Shown: positions 6,996 to 14,684, numbered from the stretch's first letter. The stretch is 20,644 nt of DNA from Streptosporangiaceae bacterium (GCA_030040815.1 JASHSZ010000485.1:1-20644); one strand, 5' to 3'. Made by a program: numbers and translations. The notes: generated by a model from the sequence alone, not told the origin.

Positions 6996-8404
6996 CCGTA
7001 GCCGCGGGCGTCGATCGGCCAGTCGCTCTGCCGCGTGGTCGGCGCCGTACTGAGCTGGTCATGCTCGCCTTTGCCGTCGGTGTGGTCCTGCTCGCCTACG
7101 GCGCGGTCGGGCTGGGTCTGCGCGGTAAGCTGCCCGGCTTGCCTGGCGACCTGGTCGGATTCGCCGTCCTCATGGTCGTGGCTCACCTGGCGATCCGGCG
7201 GTTCGCGCCACACGCCGATCCGCTGCTGCTGCCGCTCGCCGCGCTGCTGAATGGGCTCGGCATCGTGATGATCTACCGGCTGCAAGAGTCTGGCCGGAAC
7301 GGCAATCCCGGCCTGCAGGTCACTAACATGTCGAGCTCGGCGACGACCACGCAGCTGCTGTACACCGGCGTCGGCGTCGCCGTGCTGGTGGCCATCTTGG
7401 TGCTCATCCGCGAGGTGCGGGTCCTGCAGCGCTACACCTACACTCTCGGCGCCGTCGGCCTGGTGCTGCTGGCGATCCCGGCGATTCTTCCGACGAGCCA
7501 CAGCGTCGTTAACGGCGCCAAGGTCTGGATCATCTTCGGCGGGTTCTCCGTCGAGCCAGGCGAGTTCGCTCGCCTCGCGCTCGCGGTGTTTTTCGCCGGG
7601 TACCTGGTCAGCAAGCGCAACGTGCTGGCCCTGGCAGGGCGGCGGGTGCTCGGCATCGTGCTGCCGAGGGCACGTGACCTCGGCCCGGTGCTTATCGCCT
7701 GGGCCGCGAGCCTGCTGATTCTGATCTTCGAGACCGACATCGGAACGTCCGCACTGTTCTTCGGCATGTTCGTGGTCATGCTCTACATCGCCACCCAGCG
7801 GACATCCTGGCTGCTCATCGGGGTGATCTTGTTCCTGGCCGGCTCCTGGCTGACCGCGCTGATGGTCCCGCACGTGATGGAGCGGTTCACGGTCTGGCTG
7901 CACCCGTTCGCGGGCAGCAACCCGACCGGCATCGCCTATCAGCCGGTGCAGGCCCTCGAGGGCCTGGCGTTCGGCGGCCTCTTCGGCACCGGGCTTGGTC
8001 AGGGCCAGCCGTATCACACGCCGCTGGTGCAGAGCGACTTCATCTTCAGCGCATTCGGTGAGGAACTCGGCCTGGTCGGCGTGATGGCGCTACTGCTGAT
8101 CTTCGGCCTGCTGGTTGAGCGCGGGCTGCGGGCCGCCATCGCGGTGCCCGATCCGTTCTCGAAGCTGCTGGTCGGCGGGCTCTCGTTCGTGCTGGCCCTG
8201 CAGATCTTCATCATCGTGGGCGGGGTGAGCGGGCTCATTCCGCTGACGGGCATCACGACCCCGTTCCTGTCCCAGGGTGGCTCGTCGCTCGTGGCGAGCT
8301 GGATCCTGGTGGCCCTGCTCATCAGGGTCAGCGACACCGCCCGCGGCCCGGCGCCGCAGCCGATCCAGGACGAGGGCATGACCCAGGTGGTGCGGGCCGG
8401 ATGA
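6992..8404 (+). CDS. rodA: SEDS-family peptidoglycan glycosyltransferase (RodA/FtsW type)
   Basis: The product has 470 residues, mostly hydrophobic, with about ten to twelve membrane segments. Family motifs are FGGFSVEPGEFARL (182-195), YQPVQALEGLAFGGLFGTGL (316-335), SDFIFSAFGEELGLVG (348-363, whose Asp349 is probably the essential SEDS aspartate) and the C-terminal PLTGITTPFLSQGGSS (417-432). SEDS proteins polymerise lipid II into glycan strands with a class B PBP partner, here the next gene pbpA. I chose GTG 6992, which overlaps the pstP stop as GTGA and follows GGGGGAAG; the upstream in-frame extension falls within pstP. The position in the fha-pstP-pbpA-pknB cluster corresponds to the gene called rodA in M. 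tuberculosis. Whether it acts in elongation or division cannot be told from sequence. Confidence 0.92.
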   Translation: MTVAAGVDRPVALPRGRRRTELVMLAFAVGVVLLAYGAVGLGLRGKLPGLPGDLVGFAVLMVVAHLAIRRFAPHADPLLLPLAALLNGLGIVMIYRLQESGRNGNPGLQVTNMSSSATTTQLLYTGVGVAVLVAILVLIREVRVLQRYTYTLGAVGLVLLAIPAILPTSHSVVNGAKVWIIFGGFSVEPGEFARLALAVFFAGYLVSKRNVLALAGRRVLGIVLPRARDLGPVLIAWAASLLILIFETDIGTSALFFGMFVVMLYIATQRTSWLLIGVILFLAGSWLTALMVPHVMERFTVWLHPFAGSNPTGIAYQPVQALEGLAFGGLFGTGLGQGQPYHTPLVQSDFIFSAFGEELGLVGVMALLLIFGLLVERGLRAAIAVPDPFSKLLVGGLSFVLALQIFIIVGGVSGLIPLTGITTPFLSQGGSSLVASWILVALLIRVSDTARGPAPQPIQDEGMTQVVRAG

Positions 8405-9900
8405 ACCGCGCGCTGCTCCGCATCTCGCTGGCCTGTCTGGTCATGTTCGTGCTGCTGCTGATCAACATGAACTACGTGCAGGCATTCGAGACCACCAAGC
8501 TGGCTGCTGAGCCGGGCAACATCCGGGTCTTCAACGAGCAGTTCACCTACCAGCGCGGGGCGATCATCGCGAACGGCGATGGCACCGACCTCAAGATCGC
8601 CGAATCGCTGCCGGTGAAGGACACCGACACCTACCAGCGCTACTACCCGCAGGGCCAGGTCTACGCGCCGGTGACCGGTTACGACACGATGTACAGCACA
8701 ACCGGCATCGAGCACGCCGAGGACAGCTACCTGTCCGGCACAAATCCCGGCCTGGCCGTGCACAACCTCGCCTCGCTGCTGACCGGCAAGCAGAAGCAGG
8801 GCGCCACCGTCGAGCTGACCATCAGCCCCGCGGCGCAGCAGGCCGCCTACAACGCGCTCGCCAGCGACGGTGGGCATGCGGCCGCCGTGGTGGCTATCAA
8901 CCCGAGTACCGGCGCGGTCCTCGCCATGGCGTCCTATCCGAGCTTCGACCCCAACGCGCTCACGACGACCAACGGCACGAAGCTAAACCAGATCGACGAG
9001 CAGTTGCTCACTGACCCGTCCCAGCCGCTGCTCAACCGGGCCACTCAGATGATCTTGCCACCCGGCTCGACATTTAAGATCGTCACGAGCTCAGCGGCCT
9101 TCTCTACCGGCACCGTGGCCGGCGTGAACGCCACCATCCCTGCGCCGACCATACTGACCCTCCCCAATGGGCACACGCTGCACAACGACGACTACGAGGT
9201 CTGCGACGACGGCAACCCGCCGATCATCGAGGCGTTCTACCTGTCGTGCGACACGGCGTTCGGTGATCTTGGCATGAAGCTCACCGCCCAGACCTTGCGG
9301 ACCTATGCCAGCAAGTTCGGGATGAACGCCCGCCTCCCGTGGTTCCCGCTGCCCGTCGCCACGAGCGTGCTGCCCGAGGGCCCGGGCTGGACTGACCCGT
9401 CGCTGACCGCCTACTCGGCGATCGGCCAGTACAACGACGCCGTCAGCCCGCTTCAGGAGGCGATGTTCGCGGCGGCGATCGCCAATCACGGCCAGCTCAT
9501 GGAGCCCTACCTGGTCCAGCAGGTCGTGGGACCGGGCCTCGCCGTGATCCAGTCGGCTAAGACGTCGGTGCTCAGCCAGGCGGTGTCCCCGGCGGTGGCC
9601 GGTGATGTGCAGAGCATGATGTACCAGGTCACTCACAATCCAGGCGGCACCGCCTACTTGACGGCCGGGCCGCAGGCTACCGGCGGTATCACGATCGACG
9701 GCAAGACCGGCACCGCCCAGAACGGCATCAACAACACCGGCCTCAACGACGCGGTCTTTACCTGCTTCGTGCCCGGCACCAACGGCAGCCCCTCGCCCAT
9801 CGCAGTGGGCGTCATGGTTCAGGGCGGCGGATACGGCGCGGACGCCGCCGCGCCCATCGCGGTGCAGGTCATCGAGGCCTACCTGGCGGCACACTCATGA
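8401..9900 (+). CDS. pbpA: Class B penicillin-binding protein PbpA (transpeptidase)
   Basis: The product has 499 residues, close to M. tuberculosis PbpA. One N-terminal membrane helix (about 7-25) anchors it; the rest is extracytoplasmic. The dimerisation/pedestal region is followed by the transpeptidase domain (about 155-497). The nucleophile motif is STFK (Ser223, Lys226) in ILPPGSTFKIVTSSAAF, and the third motif is KTG (435-437) in DGKTGTAQNG. The second motif, usually SxN, reads Ser282-Cys283-Asp284 (codon GAC). The protein cross-links peptidoglycan and pairs with the SEDS protein encoded just upstream. ATG 8401 overlaps the rodA stop (ATGA). Mycobacterial operons carry pknA after pbpA; here a 125-base gap leads directly to pknB, as I recall for Streptomyces. 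Confidence 0.94.
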   Translation: MNRALLRISLACLVMFVLLLINMNYVQAFETTKLAAEPGNIRVFNEQFTYQRGAIIANGDGTDLKIAESLPVKDTDTYQRYYPQGQVYAPVTGYDTMYSTTGIEHAEDSYLSGTNPGLAVHNLASLLTGKQKQGATVELTISPAAQQAAYNALASDGGHAAAVVAINPSTGAVLAMASYPSFDPNALTTTNGTKLNQIDEQLLTDPSQPLLNRATQMILPPGSTFKIVTSSAAFSTGTVAGVNATIPAPTILTLPNGHTLHNDDYEVCDDGNPPIIEAFYLSCDTAFGDLGMKLTAQTLRTYASKFGMNARLPWFPLPVATSVLPEGPGWTDPSLTAYSAIGQYNDAVSPLQEAMFAAAIANHGQLMEPYLVQQVVGPGLAVIQSAKTSVLSQAVSPAVAGDVQSMMYQVTHNPGGTAYLTAGPQATGGITIDGKTGTAQNGINNTGLNDAVFTCFVPGTNGSPSPIAVGVMVQGGGYGADAAAPIAVQVIEAYLAAHS

Positions 9901-10025
9901 GCCAGGCGACCACGGCCAGGCCCTACCACGGCCCGCCGCCGGGTAACGTGACAAGCCGGGCGTGCGGCAGCAACCCGAGACTGTCATGCTGGTCACAGCC
10001 CTCAATAAGCAGGACGGTAACTTAA

Positions 10026-11804
10026 GTGCGCGACATGACTCAGCCACGGCTGCTCGGCGGCCGATATGAACTCGATGGCATCGTCGGCCGCGGTGGCATG
10101 GCAGAGGTGTTCCGGGCTCGCGACATCCGTCTCGACCGGGTCGTCGGAGTCAAGACGCTCCGTGACGACCTCGCCCGCGACCAGACCTTCCAGGCCAGGT
10201 TTCGCCGGGAGGCGCAGTCCGCCGCCTCGCTGAACCACCCCTCGATCGTCGCTGTCTACGACACCGGCGAGGACATGGTCGGCAACCTCCCGGTGCCGTA
10301 CATCGTGATGGAGTTCGTCGACGGACGGACGCTGCGCGATCTGCTCAAGGACCATCGCAGGCTGCTGCCCGAGCGCGCGCTCGAGATCACCGACGGCGTG
10401 CTGCGAGCGCTGGACTATAGCCACCGGAACGGCATCGTGCACCGCGACATCAAGCCCGGCAACGTGATGCTGACCAGGTCCGGCGAGGTCAAGGTCATGG
10501 ACTTCGGCATCGCGAGGGCGGTGGCCGACTCGCAGCTGACCATGACCCAGACGGCTCAGGTCATCGGCACGGCCCAGTACCTGTCGCCCGAGCAGGCCAG
10601 GGGCGAGCGGGTGGACGCGCGCAGCGACCTCTACTCGACTGGCTGCCTGCTGTACGAACTGCTGACCGGGCGGCCGCCGTTCACCGGCGACTCGCCGGTG
10701 GCCATCGCGTACCAGCACGTCAAAGAAGAGCCGATACCGCCGTCGCAGATCGACCCCGAGGTGCCGGCCTGGGCCGACGCCATCGTGCTCAAGGCCATGC
10801 GCAAGGACCCGGCGGACCGCTACCAGTCGGCCGGGGAGATGCGCAATGACATCCAGCGGGCGCTGGCCGGGGCACCGCTCGCCGCGCCGATGCCCGCTGC
10901 CTACGGCTCCGGTACTCGCAGGCTGGGGGCGGCGGGGACTCAGGTCGCCGGCCGGACCACTTCGATCCCGCCGTACCAGTACGGTCCGCCGGGCTACGGG
11001 TCGGACGGCAGCGGCCCAGACGGCGAGGCGAGGCGGCAGCACCGGGTCTGGCCGTGGGTCACGCTGGCTACCGTCGTCGTGGTCCTCGTCGCGGTGATCG
11101 TGCTGCTGAAGTTCATCGGCAGCGGCAGCAGCGGCGTCCCGGTGCCGAATGTGGTCGGTGAGTCGCTGGTCAAGGCGGAATCCACCCTGGTCAAGCAGGG
11201 CTTCCAGATCGGCGCCACCACCGCGCGGGCATCGTCGACGCAGCCTAAGGGCGACGTCATCAGCACGAGCCCCGGCTTCGGCGCGACCGAGCCCAAGAAC
11301 ACCAAGATCAACATCGTCTACTCCAGCGGTGCGTCGGCGACGGCGAGCATCAGCATCCCGGACGTGGTCGGGAAGAGCGAGGGAGCCGCCACCAATGAGC
11401 TCTCATCGGACGGCTTCAAGGTCTCGGTGACCACAGGCCAGCAGGCGGGCACGCCCCCCAACACCGTGATCAACCAGTCGCCGCTCGCGGGTACGTTCAA
11501 GCCTCGCGGCTCAACCGTGACGATCACTGTGACCCCAGGGTTGCAGACCGTGCCGAGCAGCGTGATCGGCATGAGTCAGGCAGATGCCCAGAACCTGCTG
11601 TCCGGCGCGCCGTATGACTTCAACGTGTCTGTGCAGCCGAGCACCTCAGGCTCTGGCCAGCCGGGCACGGTCGCCAGCACCTCGCCCCAGGCTGGCACCC
11701 AGCTAGCGCCCGGCTCGAACATCACCATCTTCGTGGTGCAGCAGTCGAGCCCGTCGCCGTCGCCGTCGCCGTCCCCCACGCCGTCACCCTCAACGTCACC
11801 GTAA
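10026..11804 (+). CDS. pknB: Membrane Ser/Thr protein kinase PknB with three PASTA repeats
   Basis: The product has 592 residues. The kinase domain (about 14-280) has the P-loop GRGGMAEV (21-28), Lys43, the catalytic loop HRDIKPGNVML (Asp141) and DFG Asp159. The activation loop TMTQTAQVIGTAQYLSPEQ contains the threonines that PknB autophosphorylates. A polar linker precedes one membrane helix (about 343-363). Outside the cell lie three PASTA repeats: about 371-435 (VPVPNVVGES), 442-505 (ISIPDVVGKS) and 507-573. A Ser-Pro repeat tail of 19 residues follows. PASTA domains bind muropeptides or lipid II and direct the kinase to growth zones; substrates include the FHA proteins. GTG 10026 is used (AGGA lies 11 bases upstream); ATG 10035 is an alternative. 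The TAA is 14 bases from the end of the sortase remnant on the other strand. Confidence 0.95.
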   Translation: MRDMTQPRLLGGRYELDGIVGRGGMAEVFRARDIRLDRVVGVKTLRDDLARDQTFQARFRREAQSAASLNHPSIVAVYDTGEDMVGNLPVPYIVMEFVDGRTLRDLLKDHRRLLPERALEITDGVLRALDYSHRNGIVHRDIKPGNVMLTRSGEVKVMDFGIARAVADSQLTMTQTAQVIGTAQYLSPEQARGERVDARSDLYSTGCLLYELLTGRPPFTGDSPVAIAYQHVKEEPIPPSQIDPEVPAWADAIVLKAMRKDPADRYQSAGEMRNDIQRALAGAPLAAPMPAAYGSGTRRLGAAGTQVAGRTTSIPPYQYGPPGYGSDGSGPDGEARRQHRVWPWVTLATVVVVLVAVIVLLKFIGSGSSGVPVPNVVGESLVKAESTLVKQGFQIGATTARASSTQPKGDVISTSPGFGATEPKNTKINIVYSSGASATASISIPDVVGKSEGAATNELSSDGFKVSVTTGQQAGTPPNTVINQSPLAGTFKPRGSTVTITVTPGLQTVPSSVIGMSQADAQNLLSGAPYDFNVSVQPSTSGSGQPGTVASTSPQAGTQLAPGSNITIFVVQQSSPSPSPSPSPTPSPSTSP

Positions 11805-11817
11805 CCACGGCGGTCGC

Positions 11818-12093
11818 TCCCGTGACCTCGTAGACGTAACGGGCGTTGATTGTGACAAGGGTCACCAGGCTGCCGACGTGCAGGCTGGGCAGCCGCCAGA
11901 ACGGACCGCCTGCAGTCACCCGGTGTCCCGCCACGACGAAGTTACCGACCTGTCCCGGTGGCGCCGTGCCGGGCAGGTGTCCGGGCGCGAGCTGAGCCTC
12001 TCCCGTTCCCTGAACCACGGCGAACTGCCAGCTCCGGCCCAGCTGGGGGACACGCAGCAGGGCGAACGGCGTGCCCAGCGCCAGGCCGGTGGG
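11818..12093 (-). pseudogene. Class E sortase remnant lacking both the membrane anchor and the catalytic Cys/Arg half
   Basis: On the minus strand this block reads like the first half of a class E sortase core: TGLALGTPFALLRVPQLG, then APGHLPGTAPPGQVGN, FVVAGHRVTAGGPFWRL with the catalytic His, and VTINARYVYEVTG. Similarity stops there, about 14 bases from the pknB stop. The frame then runs into the antisense of the pknB Ser-Pro tail (VTVTLRVTAWGTATATATG). The expected TLTTC cysteine motif and the later arginine are missing, and no N-terminal membrane helix or good start is seen in any minus-strand frame up to crgA. Streptomyces carries class E sortase genes (srtE) between pknB and crgA, so this looks like a decayed relic of that gene. 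The frame is otherwise open, so expression of a fragment is not excluded. The remaining bases 12094-12278 show only the crgA leader. Confidence 0.6.
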
Positions 12094-12278
12094 GCTCGTG
12101 AGGGCGGCGAGCTCGCTAGCGCCGGACCACTGGCTGAGCCGAGGGGCCGCCCAGAGCCAGGCGCGAGATCTCGCCAAACCAACTACGCTTACGGCCGGGG
12201 CGCGCGCCGGCGCAGCCGGGCCCTGCCGTCGGTCTCCTCGCCGACGGGGAGCGAGTGTCGACCGGGAGATGACTGACG

Positions 12279-12524
12279 GTGCCGAAGTCCCGCACGCGAA
12301 GCAAGGCGGTCTACACGCCGCCGCCCAGGGCCGCGAAGGGCAAGGTGAGCCCGCGCTGGCTGGCGCCGACCATGCTGGGCAGCTTGCTGGTCGGTCTGGT
12401 CTGGATCGTGGTCTTCTACGTGAGCAACGAGAGCTACCCGGTGAGCGCAATGGGCCCCGGCAACCTCGTGGTCGGCTTTGCCTTCATCATCGCCGGCCTG
12501 GGGCTCGCCACCAAGTGGCGCTGA
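12279..12524 (+). CDS. crgA: Cell division inhibitor/regulator CrgA
   Basis: The product has 81 residues and matches the CrgA pattern closely. A basic start MPKSRTRSKA and the YTPPP motif are followed by membrane helix 1 (about 28-49, ending GLVWIVVFYVS), a short loop, and helix 2 (about 60-77, NLVVGFAFIIAGLGLATKW). CrgA controls FtsZ ring timing in Streptomyces sporulation and recruits wall-synthesis proteins to the septum in mycobacteria. GTG 12279 is chosen by homology; GGAG lies ten bases upstream. It stands between the pknB operon and ppiA, as in many actinobacteria. The stop is four bases from the stop of the convergent rhomboid gene. Confidence 0.95.
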   Translation: MPKSRTRSKAVYTPPPRAAKGKVSPRWLAPTMLGSLLVGLVWIVVFYVSNESYPVSAMGPGNLVVGFAFIIAGLGLATKWR

Positions 12525-12528
12525 CTCG

Positions 12529-13419
12529 CTAGCCGAGAACCGTGCCGACCAGCTGCTGGTCGCGGACGATCACGCCAAGCGCGAGGATGGCGAGCACGGC
12601 CACCGTCGCCGCTAGCTGCGTGGCGCCGCGGCGCCGCCGGGGCGCGTAGACGTAGGCCGCTGTCAGCACTCCGCCGGTCACGAGCCCGCCCAGGTGCGCC
12701 TGCCAGGCGATATAGTGCCGCCCCGCGAAGTCGAGGGCCAGGTTCACGGCGATGACGAACACGATGACTCGAGCGTCGAGCCGGAGCCGCCTAGCGATCA
12801 CGAACCAGGCGCCGAACAGGCCGAAGATCGCACCCGACGCACCGAGCGCCAGCTCGTTCTGCGGCGCAAGATAGTAAAAGCTGACCGACCCGCCGATCGC
12901 GCTGGCGAGGTAGACGGCGATGTACCGCACACCGCCGAGCTGGCGTTCCATAGGCGGCCCGACGATCAGAAGCGCCCACAGGTTGAACGCGATGTCCAGG
13001 AGGCCGAGGCCGCCGGTCGGGGGCAGGAACGCGCTGGTGAGCAGCCGGTACCACTGGCCGGCGGCCACGCCCGCGGGCCGTCCGTTGACAGTGGCCCGGC
13101 TGAGCATCCCCCAATCGACAGCAAGGCTCGGGTGCACCAGCAAGATCAGGTAGAGCACTATGTTCAGGGCAATCAGCGCCTGCGTTACCCGGGCGCGGTT
13201 AACGATGGCGCCGCCGAAGCGGCCGGTCGGCCGCCGCACGGTCCGGTTGCCGCCGTGGATGCAGTCCAGGCACTGGTGACCCACGGCGGCGGGACGCAGG
13301 CAGTCTGGACACGCTGGCCGACCGCAGCGCGTACAGGAGACATAGGTCGGGCGACCGGGGTGGCGGTAGCACGCCGGCGGGGCAGCCTGAGCCTGATCCT
13401 GATTCGGGGGGTTGGACAT
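12529..13419 (-). CDS. Rhomboid family intramembrane serine protease with N-terminal zinc-binding region
   Basis: The product has 296 residues. The first 55 residues hold spaced Cys/His pairs (CYRHPGRPTYVSCTRCGRPACPDC, shown here in parts: CYRHP, SCTRCG, CPDC, HQCLDC) resembling a small B-box-like zinc finger. A rhomboid core with about six to seven membrane segments follows. Ser195 in GASGAIFGLFG is the nucleophile and His242 in AHLGGLVTG its partner, so the catalytic dyad is intact. The preceding conserved region reads GQWYRLLTSAFLPP and LLDIAFNLWAL: the oxyanion Asn is kept (Asn146), but the usual His four residues before it is Asp142. The protease cleaves membrane proteins inside the bilayer; the substrate is unknown. 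It lies 19 bases after ppiA on the same strand, probably as one operon. Confidence 0.9.
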   Translation of the reverse strand: MSNPPNQDQAQAAPPACYRHPGRPTYVSCTRCGRPACPDCLRPAAVGHQCLDCIHGGNRTVRRPTGRFGGAIVNRARVTQALIALNIVLYLILLVHPSLAVDWGMLSRATVNGRPAGVAAGQWYRLLTSAFLPPTGGLGLLDIAFNLWALLIVGPPMERQLGGVRYIAVYLASAIGGSVSFYYLAPQNELALGASGAIFGLFGAWFVIARRLRLDARVIVFVIAVNLALDFAGRHYIAWQAHLGGLVTGGVLTAAYVYAPRRRRGATQLAATVAVLAILALGVIVRDQQLVGTVLG

Positions 13420-13438
13420 CTGCGGGCCCGCGCTCTGG

Positions 13439-13966
13439 CTACTGGCTGTCGCCGCGGTCGATCTCGACCGACTCGAGCACGACGTCGGTCATCGGGCGGT
13501 CAGCGCGGCCGGTCCTCACCCGGCTGATCTCCTCGACGACGTCCGAGCCGTCGATAACCTCACCGAAGATCGTGTGCTTGCGGTTGAGCCACGGCGTGGG
13601 CACGGTGGTGATGAAGAACTGGGAGCCGTTCGTGCCGGGTCCCGCATTCGCCATTGCCAGCAGGTACGGCCGGTCGAAGGACAGCTCGGGGTGGAACTCG
13701 TCAGCGAACTTATAGCCCGGGCCGCCGGTGCCGGTGCCCAGCGGGTCCCCGCCCTGGATCATGAAGTCCGGGATCACCCGGTGGAAGATCGTGCCGTCGT
13801 ACAGTTTTGCCTGGCTGGGCCTGCGGGTGGTCGGGTCGGTCCACTCCCGACTGCCCTCGGCCAGTTCCACGAAGTTCCGCACGGTAGCGGGCGCGTGATC
13901 GGGGAAGAGCCGGACGACGACGTCCCCCTGGCTTGTCCGCAGCGTCGCGGTCAGCGTGTTCGTCAT
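13439..13966 (-). CDS. ppiA: Cyclophilin-type peptidyl-prolyl cis-trans isomerase
   Basis: The product has 175 residues, a single cyclophilin domain without signal peptide, so cytoplasmic. It catalyses cis-trans isomerisation of X-Pro bonds. Active-site segments are [19 protein letters not shown] (catalytic Arg and the Phe/Met/Gln pocket), [18 protein letters not shown] and [16 protein letters not shown] start at ATG 13966 ([15 protein letters not shown]), with AGGA about eight bases upstream; an in-frame upstream start would add 13 non-conserved residues. It precedes the rhomboid gene. In M. tuberculosis ppiA also lies close to crgA, which supports the symbol. Confidence 0.93.
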   Translation of the reverse strand: MTNTLTATLRTSQGDVVVRLFPDHAPATVRNFVELAEGSREWTDPTTRRPSQAKLYDGTIFHRVIPDFMIQGGDPLGTGTGGPGYKFADEFHPELSFDRPYLLAMANAGPGTNGSQFFITTVPTPWLNRKHTIFGEVIDGSDVVEEISRVRTGRADRPMTDVVLESVEIDRGDSQ

Positions 13967-14034
13967 ACCTGGAATCCTGCCACGCGCGGCGAGTGCTCGG
14001 GCCACGAGGCACTCGGCCCTCGGCCGCCGGGCGA

Positions 14035-14094
14035 TTGACCCTGGTCAGGCCGGGAAGATGTTGAGCCTGACGGAGCGACAGCTGGGAGGTAACA
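14035..14094 (+). promoter_or_regulatory. Upstream region with TTGACC box, inverted repeat and strong ribosome binding site
   Basis: TTGACC at 14035-14040 resembles a -35 box, but no good -10 follows. GTCAGGC (14044-14050) and GCCTGAC (14065-14071) are perfect 7-base inverted arms separated by 14 bases, suggesting either an operator or a leader hairpin. GGGAGG at 14084-14089 lies five bases before the GTG at 14095 and decides that start. Confidence 0.35.
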
Positions 14095-14610
14095 GTGTCC
14101 GTCTCGACCAGGAAACATTCTGTTTCAAGCAGCAGCGGATTCGGCGATCGGTTCGCCCGGGCGGGCCGGCCGGTAGGCACGCTGGCCGGCAAGACCGTGC
14201 CGTTCGCGCAGAACGCGGGCATGACCGTCCGGCAGGGCGCCGGCTCGGCGATCGCCAGGGCGACACCAGCAGTTGAAGCGGCGCGGATCTGGGCCGCCCC
14301 GCAGCTTGAGCAGTCGGCGCACGCGATCACCGACACCATCGCGCCGATGATCTCCGACGCGCTCATGACCGCAGCGCACAAGATAGATGTGCCCAAGCGC
14401 CGCAGGCGCGTCCGCGGCGGCGTCGTGGCCGGGGCGGTGGCGCTGACCGCAGCCGCTGGTGCCGCCAGCTTCGCCGCCATCCGGATGCGAAAGCAGGACA
14501 GCGGCTTTGCTGCCGATGCGCAAGACACCACAGCGGCGGTCCCGGCTGAGCCAGGCCAGCACGAGGAGCCAGGACCGGATACCGGGCCCGACGGCTCCCG
14601 CATCGTCTGA
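14095..14610 (+). CDS. Small single-pass membrane protein of unknown function
   Basis: The product has 171 residues and I do not recognise it as a named protein. A serine-rich start is followed by an alanine-rich, probably helical region (about 45-95). A basic cluster KRRRR (101-105), one membrane helix (about 108-128, GGVVAGAVALTAAAGAASFAA) and an acidic, proline-rich tail follow. The positive-inside rule places the N-terminal part in the cytoplasm and the tail outside. The layout resembles proteins annotated DUF5324 near crgA in Streptomyces, but residue similarity is too weak for me to assert this. GTG 14095 has GGGAGG five bases upstream. It is divergent from ppiA and followed by a strong hairpin, so it may be a single-gene unit. 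Confidence 0.75.
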   Translation: MSVSTRKHSVSSSSGFGDRFARAGRPVGTLAGKTVPFAQNAGMTVRQGAGSAIARATPAVEAARIWAAPQLEQSAHAITDTIAPMISDALMTAAHKIDVPKRRRRVRGGVVAGAVALTAAAGAASFAAIRMRKQDSGFAADAQDTTAAVPAEPGQHEEPGPDTGPDGSRIV

Positions 14611-14633
14611 CGAGCACGCCCAAGCCAGCGGTG

Positions 14634-14669
14634 CCGCCCCGGCCGTGACATCTGTCACGGCCGGGGCGG
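14634..14669 (+). terminator. Perfect 17-bp hairpin terminator
   Basis: The arms 14634-14650 and 14653-14669 are exact reverse complements around TC; sterically this is a 16-bp stem with a four-base loop. The stem is about three-quarters G+C and is followed by TATTG instead of a T-run. It lies 23 bases after the stop of the small membrane protein and 47 bases before the histidine kinase start, the expected place for a factor-independent terminator of high-GC type. Confidence 0.7.
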
Positions 14670-14684
14670 TATTGCTGGTACATG

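Noticed and set aside
6866..8017. A 383-residue open frame on - opposite rodA
   Set aside because: It has an extreme Gln/His/Asp/Arg composition from antisense of hydrophobic codons; the + strand encodes an unmistakable SEDS protein.
9901..10025. Lost pknA between pbpA and pknB
   Set aside because: Mycobacteria have pknA here, but the gap holds no kinase fragment and Streptomyces appears to have the same order, so this is lineage organisation rather than a deletion.
10026..11804. Repeated units in the pknB 3' half as a possible repeat array or CRISPR
   Set aside because: They are three diverged PASTA protein repeats and a Ser-Pro codon run, not identical DNA repeats with spacers.
12694..13527. 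Open frame on + opposite the rhomboid gene
   Set aside because: It is the antisense shadow of the rhomboid and ppiA genes, low in hydrophobics and without a domain.
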